A model generated the notes under the pieces. The model ran no database searches, was not told the origin of the DNA, and saw only the letters and a list, made by a program, of their open reading frames with translations. 12,903 bases of DNA from Thermoplasmatota archaeon (GTDB lineage: Archaea; Thermoplasmatota; E2; DHVEG-1), in the NCBI GenBank assembly GCA_030605515.1, contig JAUWIE010000050.1, positions 1-12,903 on the forward strand, given 5' to 3'. Within the stretch, counting starts at the first letter, position 1, and every line of letters starts with the position of its first letter. Positions 5,815-12,903 of the stretch are shown one piece after another. The position numbers were made by a program, and so were the translations under genes.

Positions 5815-7050
5815 TTATTTAGCAATTGATGTTTGTTTCTTGGATTTTCTAAGTGCTTCTATTACAGGAAGTGATTTACCCATCATAAATTGTTCAAGTG
5901 AACCTCCACCTGTACTGATATGAGACATTTTTGTTTTAAGACCCAAGCGTTCAACAGCAGCAACTGTATGACCTCCACCAACAATTGAAAAAGCATCTAA
6001 ATTTGCTACATATGTAAAGATTTCTTTTGTACCTTTCATAAAAAGAGGATTTTCAAAAACTCCACAAGGACCAGATAAAAAGATAGTTTTTGCAGTTGAT
6101 AGCTCATTTTTGTATCTCTTTATGGTTTGCTCACCAATATCAAATAGATTATACTGCGATGGTAAATCATCTTTTGTCACCTCTTTTCGCATATCATTTT
6201 CATCAACAGCAAAATCAATAGGTAACACTATTTCATCTTGGTACTCAGAGAGAACTGCTTTTATCTCCTGGAATTGTTCAGAGCTACCTTCTTCATTTAG
6301 AATTTTTTCGTTTTTCTCCCCAAGATTAATCCCCTGTGCTTTTAAAAATGCATTAGCTGGAAGTCCAGTGAGAAGAACTTTCGTTGCAGTTTTATTATCG
6401 AGTAGATGCTTTATGGTAATCATTACATCTGAGAATTTCGCACCGCCAAACATAAAAATCGATGGTTTTTCAGGATTGCAAATTATTTTTTCAAGAGTGG
6501 TTAATTCTTTTTCAAGTAATCTTCCAGCACATGATGGTAAAACTGTGGTAAATCCAATAAGTGAACATTGAGCTCTATGTGCTGCAGCAAAAGCATCATT
6601 AACATATAAATCTGCAAGAGGATACAGGTTTTGAACAAGGTCAGACTTGGCATGTTCTTCTGCTGATTTTTTATCAGTTTCACCTGAAAACTTTCTTACA
6701 TTATCAAGCATTATTACCATTCCTGGAGATAAATTTTCTATTACATTTTTTGCTTTTTCTCCATATATATCAACAACACATGTTACATTTTGTTCTCATA
6801 GATCAGATAATGTTTTAGCATGTTTTTCAAGTGAAATAAAATCCCAGCTACCTTGTCTACCCTGATGTGCAAGAATCACAATTTTTGCTTGTTTTTTTAT
6901 CAGCTCATTAATTGTTGGAAGAACAAGTTTAATTCTTGTTGTATCAAGGATTTCAAAAGTGTTTTTATCAAGGGGTAAATTAAAATCCACTCTAAGCAAA
7001 ACAGTTTTATTTTCAAAATTAAAATCATCAAATGTGTTATATTCTCTCAT
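5815..7050 (-). pseudogene. pgk: Phosphoglycerate kinase, full length but interrupted by one in-frame TGA
   Basis: Reading through the TGA at 6796-6798 gives one continuous frame of 411 codons, the normal archaeal length. Phosphoglycerate kinase transfers phosphate between 1,3-bisphosphoglycerate and ADP in glycolysis and gluconeogenesis. Family motifs lie on both sides of the stop: LLRVDFNLP, DTTRIKLVLPTI, HQGRQG and SLEKHAK before; LDNVRKFSGE, VNDAFAAAHRAQ, GPCGVFENP, GGGHTVAAVE and STGGGSLEQF after. The stop lies in LSDL-stop-EQNV, where archaeal relatives commonly have Leu, so a single TTA-to-TGA change would explain it. Restarting at the ATG of 6720 would give a 301-aa fragment without the N-terminal substrate-binding residues. 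There is GGAGG 10 nt before the ATG at 7050. The rest of the gene is well conserved, so the mutation is very recent, a sequence error, or suppressed. Confidence 0.88.
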
Positions 7051-7060
7051 AGTCCTAAAT

Positions 7061-7096
7061 CCTCCAAAAAACCGATATCGTTAGTTTTTATTTAAA
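7061..7096 (-). promoter_or_regulatory. Promoter and ribosome binding site of pgk
   Basis: On the minus strand TTTAAATA (7089-7096) is followed about 26 nt later by the expected start of transcription near 7066. GGAGG lies at 7061-7065, 10 nt before the ATG. The gap from the gap stop codon to pgk is 68 nt, enough for an independent promoter, so pgk may be transcribed both alone and with gap. Confidence 0.45.
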
Positions 7097-7118
7097 CATA
7101 TAGTAAAATATAATAATT

Positions 7119-8177
7119 TTATTCAGCACTTACCATTTGAATTTCACTTGTTTTTTTTTGATTATTTGAATATATATAATTTATCAAATCGACGACTCTG
7201 CAGGAGTATCCCCATTCGTTATCATACCATGAAAGAATCTTAAGAAAATTACCGTTTTCTCCGTTGACTTTAGTGCTTAATCCATCAATAATTGCAGAAT
7301 GAGGATTACCTACTATATCAACAGAGACAAGTGGTTCTTCTGAGTATTGCATTATTCCTTTTAGATTTCCATTTGCTGCATTTTTAAAGGCATTATTAAC
7401 TTCATCTTTTGTGACTTCTCGTTTTAAAGTACAAGTAAAATCAGTCAAAGAACCATCAGGTGTTGGAACTCTAACTGCCATACCATCAATTTTACCCTTG
7501 AGTTCTGGTATTACCAGAGTTACAGCTTTTGCTGCACCAGTTGTAGTCGGGATGATTGAAACAGCAGCAGCTCTTGCTCTTCTTAAATCTTTATGAGGAA
7601 AATCAAGGATACGTTGATCACCAGTATATGAATGAATAGTAGTCATAAATCCTTGATCAATACCGAAAGCATCATTTAAAACTTTTACAGGTGGCGCCAG
7701 ACTATTTGTTGTACACGATGCATTAGATATAATATCATGTTTATTAGCATCGTAGTGTTGATCATTTACACCAAGTACAATTGTTATATCTGGATCTTTT
7801 GCAGGGGCTGATATAATTACTTTTTTTGCACCTGCGTCTAGATGTTGCGACACACCTTCCCTTGTTTTAAATATTCCCGTGGATTCAACAACAACATCTA
7901 TATCTAAATTGTTCCACGGTAGTTCTGCGGGTTTTACTTGCGAGAAGAATTTAATGGGTTTTCCATTGATTTCAATCCCGTCTTCTTTAGCCTCTACATT
8001 GCCATCAAATTTACCATAGATCGAATCGTATTTGAGAAGATGAGCAAGTATCTCGGTGTTACCAAGATCATTTATTGCTATGATTTCAAATTTTTTTTCA
8101 TATTGAGAATGTCCTAATGATGCACGTAAGACGTTTCTTCCTATCCTTCCAAAACCATTTATTGCTACTCGGATCAT
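7119..8177 (-). CDS. gap: Class I (bacterial-type) glyceraldehyde-3-phosphate dehydrogenase, phosphorylating
   Basis: The 352-residue enzyme interconverts glyceraldehyde 3-phosphate and 1,3-bisphosphoglycerate with NAD(P). It has the class I signature throughout: an N-terminal Rossmann motif MIRVAINGFGRIGRN, IND(L)GN (Asp37, suggesting NAD preference), the catalytic SNASCTTNS with Cys155, HSYTGDQR with His182, GAAKAV, GMAVRVPTPDGSLTDF and the C-terminal SWYDNEWGYS. Most archaea carry the unrelated-looking class II enzyme, so this gene is probably of bacterial origin. I chose ATG 8177 because family members begin just before VAINGFGRIGR; a GTG at 8186 would add three residues. A TATA-like TTATATAG at 8208-8215 fits a transcript starting near 8187, with almost no leader. 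pgk, the next enzyme of the pathway, follows 68 nt downstream. Confidence 0.95.
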   Translation of the reverse strand: MIRVAINGFGRIGRNVLRASLGHSQYEKKFEIIAINDLGNTEILAHLLKYDSIYGKFDGNVEAKEDGIEINGKPIKFFSQVKPAELPWNNLDIDVVVESTGIFKTREGVSQHLDAGAKKVIISAPAKDPDITIVLGVNDQHYDANKHDIISNASCTTNSLAPPVKVLNDAFGIDQGFMTTIHSYTGDQRILDFPHKDLRRARAAAVSIIPTTTGAAKAVTLVIPELKGKIDGMAVRVPTPDGSLTDFTCTLKREVTKDEVNNAFKNAANGNLKGIMQYSEEPLVSVDIVGNPHSAIIDGLSTKVNGENGNFLKILSWYDNEWGYSCRVVDLINYIYSNNQKKTSEIQMVSAE

Positions 8178-8207
8178 CCCTTCCACATGCTAACAAATAT
8201 TTTTTTT

Positions 8208-8215
8208 CTATATAA
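8208..8215 (-). promoter_or_regulatory. TATA-like element upstream of gap
   Basis: TTATATAG on the minus strand (8208-8215) overlaps the stop codon of the upstream methylthiotransferase gene. Its centre is about 25 nt before 8187, which would place the transcript start within about 10 nt of the gap ATG. The spacing supports a promoter for gap; the match is not strong. Confidence 0.35.
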
Positions 8216-9458
8216 GTCTTCCGACGATATAAGTTGATGCTGCGTCTATTATCTCAACAGATAAAAACTCTCCGATTTCGACATTTTCCTTTATTACAAC
8301 AGGTTTATAATTTTCTGTTCTTCCAATAAATGAATTGTTCTTTCCTTTCTTAGTTATAAGAACTGTAAATTTCCTCCCAATATTATTTTTATTTTTTTGT
8401 TTTGAAAGATTACTACAATATTCTGATAGAGCCCTGGATCGTTCTTTCATTATTTCTGTTCTGATACGTCCTTTCATTTTTTTGGCTCCAGTAAATGGAC
8501 GAGCTGAAAATCTAGTAATATTTACAATATCAGGTTTTACTTCCTTTATTAGATCAATTGTATGTTTGAATTGTTCATCATTTTCAGTTGGAAAACCAAC
8601 AATAACATCAGTTGAAATTGTTATATCTAAATAGCGTTTCCTAAACTTGTTTATTATCATTTTAAAATCATCGATGGTATATTTTCTATTCATCTTTTCT
8701 AAAATATTATTATCCCCTGATTGAACAGGTAGATGAAGAAACTTATAGATTTTTGGATCTTTATATGCGTCAACGATCGAATTAAGATTTTTAAGAGCAG
8801 TAAATGGGTTCATCATTCCAACTCTAATTCTGTATCTACCATTAATTTCACAGACCTTATTTAGAAGTTCACCTAGATTATTGTGAATATCCAGACCATA
8901 TGAGCCAGTATCCTGAGCTGTGAGCTGGATTTCTCTGCAGCCTTGTTCTAACGCTGAGAACACATTCTGCATGATTTCAACTGTTGGATAACTTTTTAAT
9001 TTGCCTCTAGCAAGAGTAGTTATACAGTATGAACATGAGAAGTTACATCCTTCAGCAATGGCGATCGGAGCAATAATTTCATCAAACTTTTTTGAAAAGC
9101 TTGTTTTATTCTTTGATGAAAATGATGTTTTTTTATTTTCTAATAGATCGATTATATGATGAGAATATTGAGGTGGTAATAATTTTGAATCTGGTAATAT
9201 AGATTTTATCAGCTTGGATTGAATGGAGGCCATGCAACCAGATACAATGATTTTTTTACCTGTTTTTTTATAACGCCGAAGCTTTGATAACATCCGTTGT
9301 TCAGTGGTTCCAATAACAGTGCATGTTAGAATGATTAAAACATCAGCATCATCAGGGTTCTTAACGATTTTATAGTTATTCTCTTCTAATATACCTTTTA
9401 TTAAAACTGCATCGCTTTTATTTGAAGTACAACCATAGGCCTCTAAATAAACACTCAT
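8208..9458 (-). CDS. tRNA N6-threonylcarbamoyladenosine (t6A37) methylthiotransferase, CDKAL1-like
   Basis: This 416-residue radical SAM enzyme has the three-domain MiaB-family layout. The N-terminal UPF0004 domain carries the auxiliary cluster ligands Cys10 (EAYGCTSN), Cys46 (LTCTV) and Cys75 (VSGCMAS). The radical SAM domain has Cys138, Cys142 and Cys145 (AEGCNFSCSYC), with QLTAQDTGSYG and VDAYKDPKIYKFLHLPVQSGD following. The last 60 residues match a TRAM RNA-binding domain. The archaeal/eukaryotic branch of this family adds a methylthio group to t6A at position 37 of tRNAs reading ANN codons. The ATG at 9458 lies 26 nt after the lysS stop, with no clear Shine-Dalgarno site, so it is probably translated from the lysS message. 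The substrate is assigned from family knowledge. Confidence 0.9.
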   Translation of the reverse strand: MSVYLEAYGCTSNKSDAVLIKGILEENNYKIVKNPDDADVLIILTCTVIGTTEQRMLSKLRRYKKTGKKIIVSGCMASIQSKLIKSILPDSKLLPPQYSHHIIDLLENKKTSFSSKNKTSFSKKFDEIIAPIAIAEGCNFSCSYCITTLARGKLKSYPTVEIMQNVFSALEQGCREIQLTAQDTGSYGLDIHNNLGELLNKVCEINGRYRIRVGMMNPFTALKNLNSIVDAYKDPKIYKFLHLPVQSGDNNILEKMNRKYTIDDFKMIINKFRKRYLDITISTDVIVGFPTENDEQFKHTIDLIKEVKPDIVNITRFSARPFTGAKKMKGRIRTEIMKERSRALSEYCSNLSKQKNKNNIGRKFTVLITKKGKNNSFIGRTENYKPVVIKENVEIGEFLSVEIIDAASTYIVGRLI

Positions 9459-9484
9459 AAATAAGACTGTTAAGAGCAGATATT

Positions 9485-11038
9485 CTATTTAACTGCTTCT
9501 TCAAATCGTTTTAATATAAAATCCTTATCTAAATTTGATAAAAAATACCCTGCACGAGGTCCCTTCTCTTGATCTAAAATAACCTCATAAATTGTTTTAA
9601 AAGCCATTTTTATAGATATTTTCTCACTTTCAGATATCTCATATATCATATTATGGATGTTTTCAGCTTCCCATTCAAGAGCACTAAATTTCCCCTTTAG
9701 GATTGTTAGCAGCTTTTTCTGTTCCGTACTTAACTTTATCTTAGGTGTTTTTTCTTTGACTTCAAAACGAACCGTATCTGGAGCAAAACAGTCTAACCAG
9801 TATTTTACATGATCTGCTCTTTGTCTTAGATGCTTTTCATCCTTATTACCTAGGTTTTTTGGAATTTGCCCAGTCCTAAGCAGTATCTTTTTTGTATCAT
9901 TCCACTCTTTCCCAATTTGAATAAGAGTTACAAGATGTCTATATGGTACTTGAAATGGTAGTTTTTTTGGAGTAGTCTCAGGTTGTGAAAGCTCATATGT
10001 TTTTTTCAGATCCTTCATACCACGTGTTTCTTCTTCTTTACCAAAATATACTCGCTCTTGCTGATCATATTCATCTACAAGATTAAGAACTCCAAGACCT
10101 GGATCAAAAACAATATGTTTGTTGGGTTGATTTTTCATTATAAGAAATCTGAGGACTTCAGGTGGAGTCATCTTTAACATTTCTTCTCCGCTTAATGCTG
10201 TTCCTTTGGAACTATGCATCGCTCCTTTTCCCTTTAATAATATAAACTCATAAACTGTGAATTTAGGAGGTGGGTAATCATATATGTCTTGCACTATTTT
10301 TTCCCCGGTATCACGTGCTCCACCAACCGTTCCAAGATCCTTTCCGAATGCTTCAAAATCAACACCTAGCATTTTCCATCTAGCTGGCCAATCTACTCGC
10401 CATGGTAACTTACCAACTCCTCCTTTTTTGATATCAATTATTCCTTCATATCCACATTCACATTTATATTCGATATTTGAATAATCAAATAGAACAGGTT
10501 TTGCTGATGTAATTCTTCTGCATTTATCACATTGAATGTTAAACGGGATCCATCCTTTCGGAAGTTTCCTTTTTGATATTTCTTCAATTATTGTTTTAAT
10601 TCTATCAGTGTTTTCTAAAGCAACTCTTATAACATCAGAATATTCTCCTTTTTTATACATTTCACTTGCGCGATAAACCTTTGGAGAAATTCCAATTTCT
10701 TTTAGAGAATTTAAAAAGGATCCTAGATAATGATCAGCATAACTTTTATGTTTTCCACAGGGACAAGGAATTTCTGAAATTGGAATGCCAACATATTTCT
10801 CATAAGATTTCGGTAAATACGGGTACACCTTTCTTAAGTGATCAAAATCATCAGCAACATAGATAAGTTCAGCTCCTGCGCCTTTATCAAGTAACGAACG
10901 GTATACAGCGTCTGTTGTAAGTACCTCGCGCATGTTACCAATATGAATAGGGCCAGATGGAGTTATACCTGTAGCTAGAACATAATAATCCTTTTTTTCT
11001 TTTAGTAATTCATCTGCTAAAACATCAGCCCAATGCAT
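9485..11038 (-). CDS. lysS: Class I lysyl-tRNA synthetase
   Basis: The 517-residue product charges tRNA-Lys. It belongs to the class I form found mainly in archaea and some bacteria, not the more widespread class II form. The Rossmann catalytic fold shows the HIGH-type motif PSGPIHIGN (HIGN at 32-35) and the KMSKS-type motif MHSSKGTA (274-279). DWPARWKMLGVDFEAFGKDLG is highly characteristic of the family. Possible zinc-binding pairs are Cys92/Cys94, Cys170/Cys173 and Cys193/Cys195. I chose ATG 11038 because family members start with MHWAD and because GGAG lies 6 nt upstream; a GTG at 11050 would add four residues and destroy that ribosome binding site. The gene follows gfcR by 33 nt and precedes the methylthiotransferase by 26 nt on the same strand, suggesting cotranscription. 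Confidence 0.96.
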   Translation of the reverse strand: MHWADVLADELLKEKKDYYVLATGITPSGPIHIGNMREVLTTDAVYRSLLDKGAGAELIYVADDFDHLRKVYPYLPKSYEKYVGIPISEIPCPCGKHKSYADHYLGSFLNSLKEIGISPKVYRASEMYKKGEYSDVIRVALENTDRIKTIIEEISKRKLPKGWIPFNIQCDKCRRITSAKPVLFDYSNIEYKCECGYEGIIDIKKGGVGKLPWRVDWPARWKMLGVDFEAFGKDLGTVGGARDTGEKIVQDIYDYPPPKFTVYEFILLKGKGAMHSSKGTALSGEEMLKMTPPEVLRFLIMKNQPNKHIVFDPGLGVLNLVDEYDQQERVYFGKEEETRGMKDLKKTYELSQPETTPKKLPFQVPYRHLVTLIQIGKEWNDTKKILLRTGQIPKNLGNKDEKHLRQRADHVKYWLDCFAPDTVRFEVKEKTPKIKLSTEQKKLLTILKGKFSALEWEAENIHNMIYEISESEKISIKMAFKTIYEVILDQEKGPRAGYFLSNLDKDFILKRFEEAVK

Positions 11039-11071
11039 AATCAGCTCCACTGAGAAATAAAACTCCGAAAC

Positions 11072-11653
11072 CTAAATTATCCTTGCTCTTATTAGTGCAC
11101 GTAGGGGTACATCACTGATATCGTTTTGTGCTTTTTTATTTAAAACTGCTAGACATAACACAGGTTTTCCTTTTTCAGCTTTTACTGTCTTTATCGCATT
11201 TCTAAAAGTATCACCACTTCCAACAACATCATCTACTATTACAACGTTTTTTCCTTTAACAGATGCAAAATTAGAAGAAAACGACCCAGTTTTGTTATGA
11301 TGTGGACGGAAAACTGCTAGTTCTAAACCAAGTTCATCTGCAATAAAAGAGGCATAAGGGATACCATTTAATGCTATACCTACAATTGTATCAACATCAA
11401 GATCTCCTTTTTCAGCTTCCTCAAGTAAAATATCACTTAAAGCATCTGATATAAAACCCATTCTAGATGGATAAACGCCGATAGAACGCCATCCAACTTT
11501 TACATCTCCCATAGGCTTTTTTTTCTTTTCTTTCTTTAGAAGCCATACAGCTGTCTCTTTTGATACATTAAGTTCTTCAGCTATATCATAATCTGTAAGT
11601 CCACTTTCTTTATATTTTAAAGCTTTTTTTATAAGAGCTTCTATCTCTTTCAT
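11072..11653 (-). CDS. gfcR: GfcR-type transcriptional regulator (HTH plus phosphoribosyltransferase domain)
   Basis: The 193-residue protein has a helix-turn-helix at about 20-41 (TDYDIAEELNVSKETAVWLLKK), a lysine-rich linker and a type I phosphoribosyltransferase domain. The PRPP-binding motif VVIVDDVVGSGDT spans 137-149; GIALNGIPYA (92-101) is the upstream core loop. Such proteins are often labelled orotate phosphoribosyltransferase-like, but in haloarchaea the family member GfcR is a regulator of glucose and fructose catabolism genes, including a GAPDH gene. Here the gene is on the same strand as, and about 3 kb upstream of, gap and pgk, with lysS and a tRNA-modification gene between. GGGTG lies 7 nt before the ATG at 11653. 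The regulator role is by family and context; enzymatic activity is not excluded. Confidence 0.85.
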   Translation of the reverse strand: MKEIEALIKKALKYKESGLTDYDIAEELNVSKETAVWLLKKEKKKKPMGDVKVGWRSIGVYPSRMGFISDALSDILLEEAEKGDLDVDTIVGIALNGIPYASFIADELGLELAVFRPHHNKTGSFSSNFASVKGKNVVIVDDVVGSGDTFRNAIKTVKAEKGKPVLCLAVLNKKAQNDISDVPLRALIRARII

Positions 11654-11796
11654 ATATTTACACCCTTAAAACTACGTATATATATGCAATATTTAGATGT
11701 TTGCTCAAAAATTTAAAATACTATAAAAATAGTTACCTTTAATAGAGTAAGCCTCATATAATCATATCATTAACAAAAATAACATAGGGGATTAAT
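11654..11796. promoter_or_regulatory. Divergent promoter region between gfcR and the Sec61 beta gene
   Basis: The 143-nt spacer is very A+T rich and must hold promoters for both directions. On the minus strand CTAAATATTG (11687-11696) would give a transcript start near 11666, just ahead of the GGGTG of gfcR. On the plus strand CATATAATC (11755-11763) would give a start near 11786, just ahead of the GGGG of the Sec61 beta gene. Other TATA-like sequences (11677-11685, 11711-11720) also occur, so the assignments are tentative. Confidence 0.35.
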
Positions 11797-11964
11797 ATGG
11801 CAAAACAAAAAAAAGGAGAAGGATTTCATTCTTCAGCCGGTCTTATTAGATACTTTGATGCTGAAGAAAAAACATCACTAAAAATTGATCCAAAACTTGT
11901 TGTAGCTATGTGTATTGCTACTATAGTTATAATAACAATAATTCATATAGTGTATCCATTTTAA
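11797..11964 (+). CDS. Preprotein translocase subunit Sec61 beta (archaeal SecG)
   Basis: This 55-residue protein is the small, tail-anchored subunit of the SecYEG/Sec61 protein-conducting channel in the cytoplasmic membrane. The sequence shows the family pattern: a basic N-terminus (MAKQKKGEGFHSSAGL), the conserved GLIRYFDAEEKTSLKIDPK (residues 15-33), and one hydrophobic helix at about 34-53 ending at the C-terminus (HIVYPF). GGGG lies 6 nt before the ATG. It is the only plus-strand gene in the core part of the window, divergent from gfcR and convergent with alaS. Length and motif match the family fully, so the assignment is firm despite the small size. Confidence 0.95.
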   Translation: MAKQKKGEGFHSSAGLIRYFDAEEKTSLKIDPKLVVAMCIATIVIITIIHIVYPF

Positions 11965-11966
11965 AA

Positions 11967-11987
11967 AATAGTATTCTCTATACTATT
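11967..11987. terminator. Hairpin between the convergent Sec61 beta and alaS genes
   Basis: AATAGTAT at 11967-11974 pairs perfectly with ATACTATT at 11980-11987 around a 5-nt loop. The element begins 3 nt after the Sec61 beta stop and is followed by a T-rich stretch (ATTATTTTATAAT). It could help end transcription of the Sec61 beta gene. The stem is A+T rich and weak. Confidence 0.3.
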
Positions 11988-12027
11988 ATTTTATAATAAG
12001 TAATAATGGTTCATTCGTATCAATTAT

Positions 12028-12903
12028 TTAGTCACTAATAAGCTCCTTAGCTTTTTTATATGCTTCATTAATATTACCTTTTTTTATCCCACCACAGTGA
12101 GCCATATGTGTTTTTCCACCACCACTTCCATCGAGAATCTTTCCTATTTCCCTTGCAATTGGTCCAAGATTAATATCAATATCATCTGATGCAGCTAATG
12201 TTACATTATTACCGCTGCTTACATATGCAATATATCCCTTTTTCTCAATAATTTTTCCTGCACGTGCTGTTGGATTATGTGACGTGGGTATATCCTCAAA
12301 AATAATTTTCACTGGTTTACCTGATACTTTCACTGTAATTTCTTCTGATGATTTTGCATCAACAGTTAACTCAGCTGATTTTTTCTTAATCTTTTTTCTT
12401 GCATCTTTCCATTCTTTGAAAAGATGTTCACATGCTTCTTTTAAATTATTAACAATAGTTTTCCCATCTTTCTGCTCTGTTTCCTTTAAAAAACGTTTAA
12501 TTGTTTTATCCAGTTGATGAGCTGGTACAGAAAAAATCTTTGATGCTTCTAATAATTGCTCTGAAGAGTCTTTATGTTCTTTAAAAATGTATTTCTCATC
12601 TAGTATACCTAAGATTTTTTCATATAGTAACTGTTCTTCTTTTTGATATGCATCAACCATTTCCCCTGCTGCAAAAACAATTCTGTTTACTCCATCTTGT
12701 ATCCGTTCTGTTTTAATAATCCTAATTTTTTCAACTTCTTTTGTATTGTTTAGATGTGTTCCACCACATGCTTCAACATCTATATTTGGAATATTAAGAA
12801 CTTTTATATCATTCCCTGGGGGAACTCCACCCTGATAAAGCCTGAAACCATATTTTTTTTCGGCATCGTTCCGTTTCATCATTTTTTTCTCAACAGATAT
12901 ACC
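12028..12903 (-). CDS. alaS: Alanyl-tRNA synthetase, C-terminal part (5' end outside the window)
   Basis: The frame runs off the right edge; 291 C-terminal residues are visible of a protein normally near 900. The first part belongs to the editing domain, with YGFRLYQGGVPPG and the metal-binding VEACGGTH (Cys46 and His50 of the visible part), whose role is hydrolysis of Ser- or Gly-tRNA-Ala. A charged, helical linker follows, and the C-terminus carries the DHHA1-type domain with the glycine-rich GSGGGKTHMAHCGG motif near the end. The sequence form is archaeal. No ATG inside the visible part is a real start. It converges with the Sec61 beta gene, 63 nt apart. The tRNA-Ala gene at 5688-5759 encodes one of its substrates, but the two are not near enough to suggest linkage. 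Confidence 0.95.
   Translation of the reverse strand, partial: GISVEKKMMKRNDAEKKYGFRLYQGGVPPGNDIKVLNIPNIDVEACGGTHLNNTKEVEKIRIIKTERIQDGVNRIVFAAGEMVDAYQKEEQLLYEKILGILDEKYIFKEHKDSSEQLLEASKIFSVPAHQLDKTIKRFLKETEQKDGKTIVNNLKEACEHLFKEWKDARKKIKKKSAELTVDAKSSEEITVKVSGKPVKIIFEDIPTSHNPTARAGKIIEKKGYIAYVSSGNNVTLAASDDIDINLGPIAREIGKILDGSGGGKTHMAHCGGIKKGNINEAYKKAKELISD

Noticed and set aside
6796..6798. TGA read as tryptophan or selenocysteine in pgk
   Set aside because: Tryptophan codons checked in pgk and lysS are TGG, the other long genes contain no in-frame TGA, and the family has neither Trp nor a functional Cys/Sec at this site.
7119..8186. GTG start at 8186 for gap
   Set aside because: It adds three residues before the family's normal start, and the predicted transcript start is almost at this codon; ATG 8177 fits better.
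12284..12517. Plus-strand reading frame antisense to alaS
   Set aside because: It is a shadow of the alaS coding sequence with no ribosome binding site or recognisable motif.
1..12903. CRISPR arrays or regularly spaced repeats
   Set aside because: No repeat unit recurs with regular spacing; the only recurring motifs are the short operator-like sequences near 296-420.

Overview
The window is archaeal chromosomal DNA. Diagnostic genes are a class I lysyl-tRNA synthetase, an archaeal-type alanyl-tRNA synthetase, a Sec61 beta subunit, a CDKAL1-like tRNA methylthiotransferase and a GfcR-type HTH-phosphoribosyltransferase. TATA boxes lie at archaeal spacing, and Shine-Dalgarno sites (GGAGG, GGTG) sit repeatedly 7 to 10 nt before starts. 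The low G+C content and a bacterial-type (class I) GAPDH would fit an uncultured euryarchaeon, perhaps a Thermoplasmatota relative. That placement is a guess.

The layout splits at a tRNA-Ala(CGC) gene at 5688-5759. The left part (1 to about 5700) looks accessory. It holds the start of a small membrane protein, a roughly 96-nt element with a strikingly foldable sequence, an HTH regulator with operator-like repeats, and two radical-SAM/B12-type enzymes. Two small genes lie between those enzymes: a 57-aa two-helix membrane protein with a TTG start, and a 55-aa protein overlapping the downstream enzyme. Next comes a tyrosine recombinase lacking its N-terminal domain, whose 3' end runs into the tRNA gene. 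Parts of this half are visibly richer in G+C than the right half.

The right part (5688-12903) is core genome. Nearly all of it is on the minus strand, in transcription order: alaS (C-terminal part only), gfcR, lysS, the tRNA methylthiotransferase, gap, pgk and tRNA-Ala. The 55-codon Sec61 beta gene lies divergently between gfcR and alaS. The regulator gfcR shares the strand with gap and pgk, which suggests a link between this regulator type and lower glycolysis or gluconeogenesis. gap and pgk also have TATA-like sequences of their own.

The main anomaly in the core half is pgk. It is full length and well conserved, but an in-frame TGA interrupts it at codon 85, where relatives commonly have Leu. 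The main anomalies in the left half are the structured element at 140-235, which carries a perfect 9-nt Shine-Dalgarno/anti-Shine-Dalgarno sequence in one hairpin, and the tightly packed radical SAM cassette with its hidden small genes. No CRISPR array, rRNA or intact insertion sequence was seen.
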